Part shown: piece after piece, positions 63,201 to 64,000 of the stretch
Layout: every line of letters starts with the position of its first letter
Numbering within the stretch: position 1 is the stretch's first letter
Assembly (NCBI GenBank): GCA_964035575.1
Contig: OZ037841.1
Span: 186,001-250,000, forward strand
Direction of reading: 5' to 3'
Length of the DNA: 64,000 nucleotides
DNA from: Rhynchopus sp. YZ270_cl-10
Taxonomy: Eukaryota > Euglenozoa > Diplonemea > Diplonemida > Diplonemidae
Position numbers and translations under genes: made by a program
Notes under the pieces: generated by a model
Told to the model about the DNA's origin: nothing
Database searches by the model: none
The model's input: the letters and a program-made list of their open reading frames with translations, nothing else

Positions 63201-64000
63201 TGTGATGGGTGTGATCGGAGGTGACGGTGTGGGAGGTGCCGTAGGTGCCCCATCCATGCAGACGTAGTCAAAGTCAAGAGACTCGTTGCCAGTCACGTAC
63301 CAACCAGAACGGAACTGCACAAGCACCGATCCTGCAAAGGTGTAGCTGGTGTCGTTCTTCTCACCAGACTCGTGGAAAGGGAAGCCAGTGATCTCGTCTC
63401 CCTCCATTTCGTACACATTCACGTAGTCTGTGCCAGCAGTGGTGTCGAACGTGTTGAACCTGATCCCAACCCTGCCACCTTCACATGCAATCGACCAACA
63501 CTCGGTTGACGATGTCTGTGTGCTCAAGGTGCCTGAGGTGGGCAGTGACGTCGTGGTCGGGCAGGATGGTGTGAAGTTGAAGGCAGCAGGGTTGCTCATC
63601 GATATCTGAGGTGCTGCCATGTTGCATCCCCACGAGTACTGGACACCTCCACACCCACCACGGTAGCAGTTTCTGCCCTGAGCAAGGAAGGACACGTTCC
63701 CGTCAGCTGTGAACCGTGTGGTTCCGAAGTGTGGGCCGTACGCAGTTGTGTAAAACACCTGTGCATCCTCGTTGTTCACAGAGAAGTTTCCAACGTAGAA
63801 CAGCTGGTAGTTCATCTCAAGTGTTCCGTTGCAGGAAATGGTGTTCACCAGTGGTGTGTCGTAGTAAATGTAGCCCAGGTTAGGTGTCACTGTGGCACTG
63901 TCAGGAGCAGAGCTGTTGTCGTAAGTGGCGTTAGCAGCAACAATCTCAGGTGCATCCATCCCACAACCCCAAGAGAACTCCACAGAGCTGCTGCAGTCGC
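60207..64000 (-). CDS. Large CUB-repeat type I membrane protein, N-terminus beyond the window
   Basis: The frame is open from the right edge to the stop at 60207 (at least 1258 residues). It has three long repeats of about 357 residues. Each holds Cys-paired modules (SWGCNMAAPQ, SWGCGMDAPE, ECWSIACEGGRVGIRF) and a CUB-like stretch (TDYVNVYEMEGDEITGFPF, then SYTFAGSVLVQFRSGWYVTG and FDYVCMDG). The repeats are joined by Pro/Thr linkers (PTPSPPITPITPTPSSAG). After the last linker come an EGF-like segment (WCVSDEECTKYG, CDTDKNQCTCGTGF), a further Cys-poor domain, a single membrane helix (GAIVGICVGGVALLLIVLLG) and a short cytosolic tail. Many NxT/S sites point to a glycosylated surface protein, perhaps in adhesion or prey/ligand binding. 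Confidence 0.85.
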   Translation of the reverse strand, partial: DCSSSVEFSWGCGMDAPEIVAANATYDNSSAPDSATVTPNLGYIYYDTPLVNTISCNGTLEMNYQLFYVGNFSVNNEDAQVFYTTAYGPHFGTTRFTADGNVSFLAQGRNCYRGGCGGVQYSWGCNMAAPQISMSNPAAFNFTPSCPTTTSLPTSGTLSTQTSSTECWSIACEGGRVGIRFNTFDTTAGTDYVNVYEMEGDEITGFPFHESGEKNDTSYTFAGSVLVQFRSGWYVTGNESLDFDYVCMDGAPTAPPTPSPPITPITPTPSSAGPCTTLSALSGTVDNTSLPSGAETCWTLSCVGRLQITYNPSFVGKFVVENGTTTALRTDAHYNSVTFNAYWDVKLTAAVDACVSGDCSSSVEFSWGCGMDAPEIDAANATYDNNSAPDSGIVTPNLGYSYFNVPLENTISCNGTLEMNYRMFYVGYFWINSGDEEMLHTNAYAPHFGTTRFTADGNVTIFAQGRNCYRGGCGGVQYSWGCNMAAPQLSYLNPAPFNFTPSCPTTTSLPSSGTLSTQTSSTECWSIACEGGRVGIRFNTFDTTAGTDFVNVYEMEGDEITGFPFHESGEKNDTSYTFAGSVLVQFRSGWYVTGNGSLDFDYVCMDGAPTAPPTPSPPITPITPTPSSAGPCTTLSALSGSLDTSLSPGAETCWTLSCVGRLQITYNPSFGGKFMVDNGTTTALRTDAQYNSVTFNAYWDVKLTAVVDACVSGDCSSSVEFSWGCGMDAPEIDAVHTTHDASNSAPDSATVTPYLGYDYFYTPLVNTISCNGTLEMNYQLFYVGNFSVNNEDAQVFYTTAYGPHFGTTRFTADGNVSFLAQGRNCYRGGCGGFQYSWGCNMAAPQISMSNPAAFNFTPSCPTTTSLPDGSGTLSTQTSSTECWSIACHSGRVGIRFNTFDTTAGTDYVNVYEMEGDEITGFPFHESGEKNDTSYTFAGSVLVQFRSGWYVTGNGSLDFDYICMSGTGAPATLAPSTDAPPTPSPPTAAPVTPAPLTPAPPTPAPVTPAPATDSPRSSLVKWCVSDEECTKYGDMGATCDTDKNQCTCGTGFDKPRNKRNGDVSHICVNSATRVSDVVRATLDVDCDDGAGKGRRLASVVKSVVQGTVSETETECGSLNVFVHMDNVPLLDVAALDMVEELTAGMSAANDVVGTVQSAGLASMDALQCRDVTGAEVVVILGGVCVPLNCAAGHVLLGRVCTLLTPTPQTDDDFPVGAIVGICVGGVALLLIVLLGLFVVCKKDNRATPALETEPIAAENKAEGV
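61090..64000 (-). repeat. 1,071-bp tandem repeat inside the CUB-repeat gene
   Basis: Identical landmarks recur 1,071 bp apart (for example GGAGGTGCCGTAGGTGCCCC at 62161 and 63232). A slightly more diverged unit lies to the left. DNA identity is high, including at silent sites, so the copies are young or kept alike by gene conversion. The number of units beyond 64000 is unknown. Confidence 0.85.

Overview
The window is nuclear DNA from a unicellular eukaryote. Its genes have spliceosomal introns whose donors almost all begin GTATG, its housekeeping genes are GC-rich, and the spacer DNA between them is AT-rich and full of homopolymer runs. I cannot name the organism. A 200-base run of N at 26307-26506 divides the window into two very different halves, and the true distance between them is unknown.

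Bases 1-26306 are a rolling-circle transposon (Helitron) cluster with no host gene. Two direct tandem units lie on the plus strand. Each begins with a small coiled-coil and zinc-finger gene (complete at 10260-10824, last codons at 1-81). Next comes a very large gene with six C2H2-like fingers, a Helitron Rep domain (HUH and double-tyrosine motifs), a Pif1-type helicase and, across three introns, an OTU cysteine-protease domain. A long repeat-rich 3' region ends in an 8-bp minisatellite. Unit 2 lost about 6 kb between the fingers and the OTU end. Three nearly identical non-autonomous units follow on the minus strand. Each carries a fragment of a second, diverged Rep gene and a 157-codon gene that resembles a tyrosine-recombinase (Crypton-like) catalytic domain with its key residues replaced. 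These units are separated by minisatellite arrays: CCCGCAAA, CCCGCAGA with a regular spacer, and TGATTTGCCA with a higher-order pattern.

Bases 26507-64000 hold ten host genes, all on the minus strand: Hsp110 (3' end lost in the gap), a basic IQ/coiled-coil protein, a protein with a PH-like N-terminus, a MIT-domain protein, the CCR4-NOT subunit CNOT9/Caf40, a ubiquitin-like plus TPR protein, a DOMON-like membrane protein whose frame looks broken, a COPI-associated (TVP15-like) tetraspan protein, a claudin-like tetraspan protein, and a large CUB-repeat type I membrane protein that runs off the right edge. They do not form one pathway; chaperone, mRNA-decay, Golgi/ESCRT and cell-surface functions sit side by side, and all face the same way.

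The spacers hold small DNA-transposon relics. A 2.7-kb piggyBac-type element (TTAA, 14-bp inverted repeats) contains a nested 1.35-kb TA-flanked element. Two hAT-type elements have perfect 8-bp target duplications. There is a decayed Crypton-like N-terminal fragment, a foldback just 3' of CNOT9 and a 77-bp palindrome. The longest Hsp110 intron contains two inverted 7-bp minisatellites.
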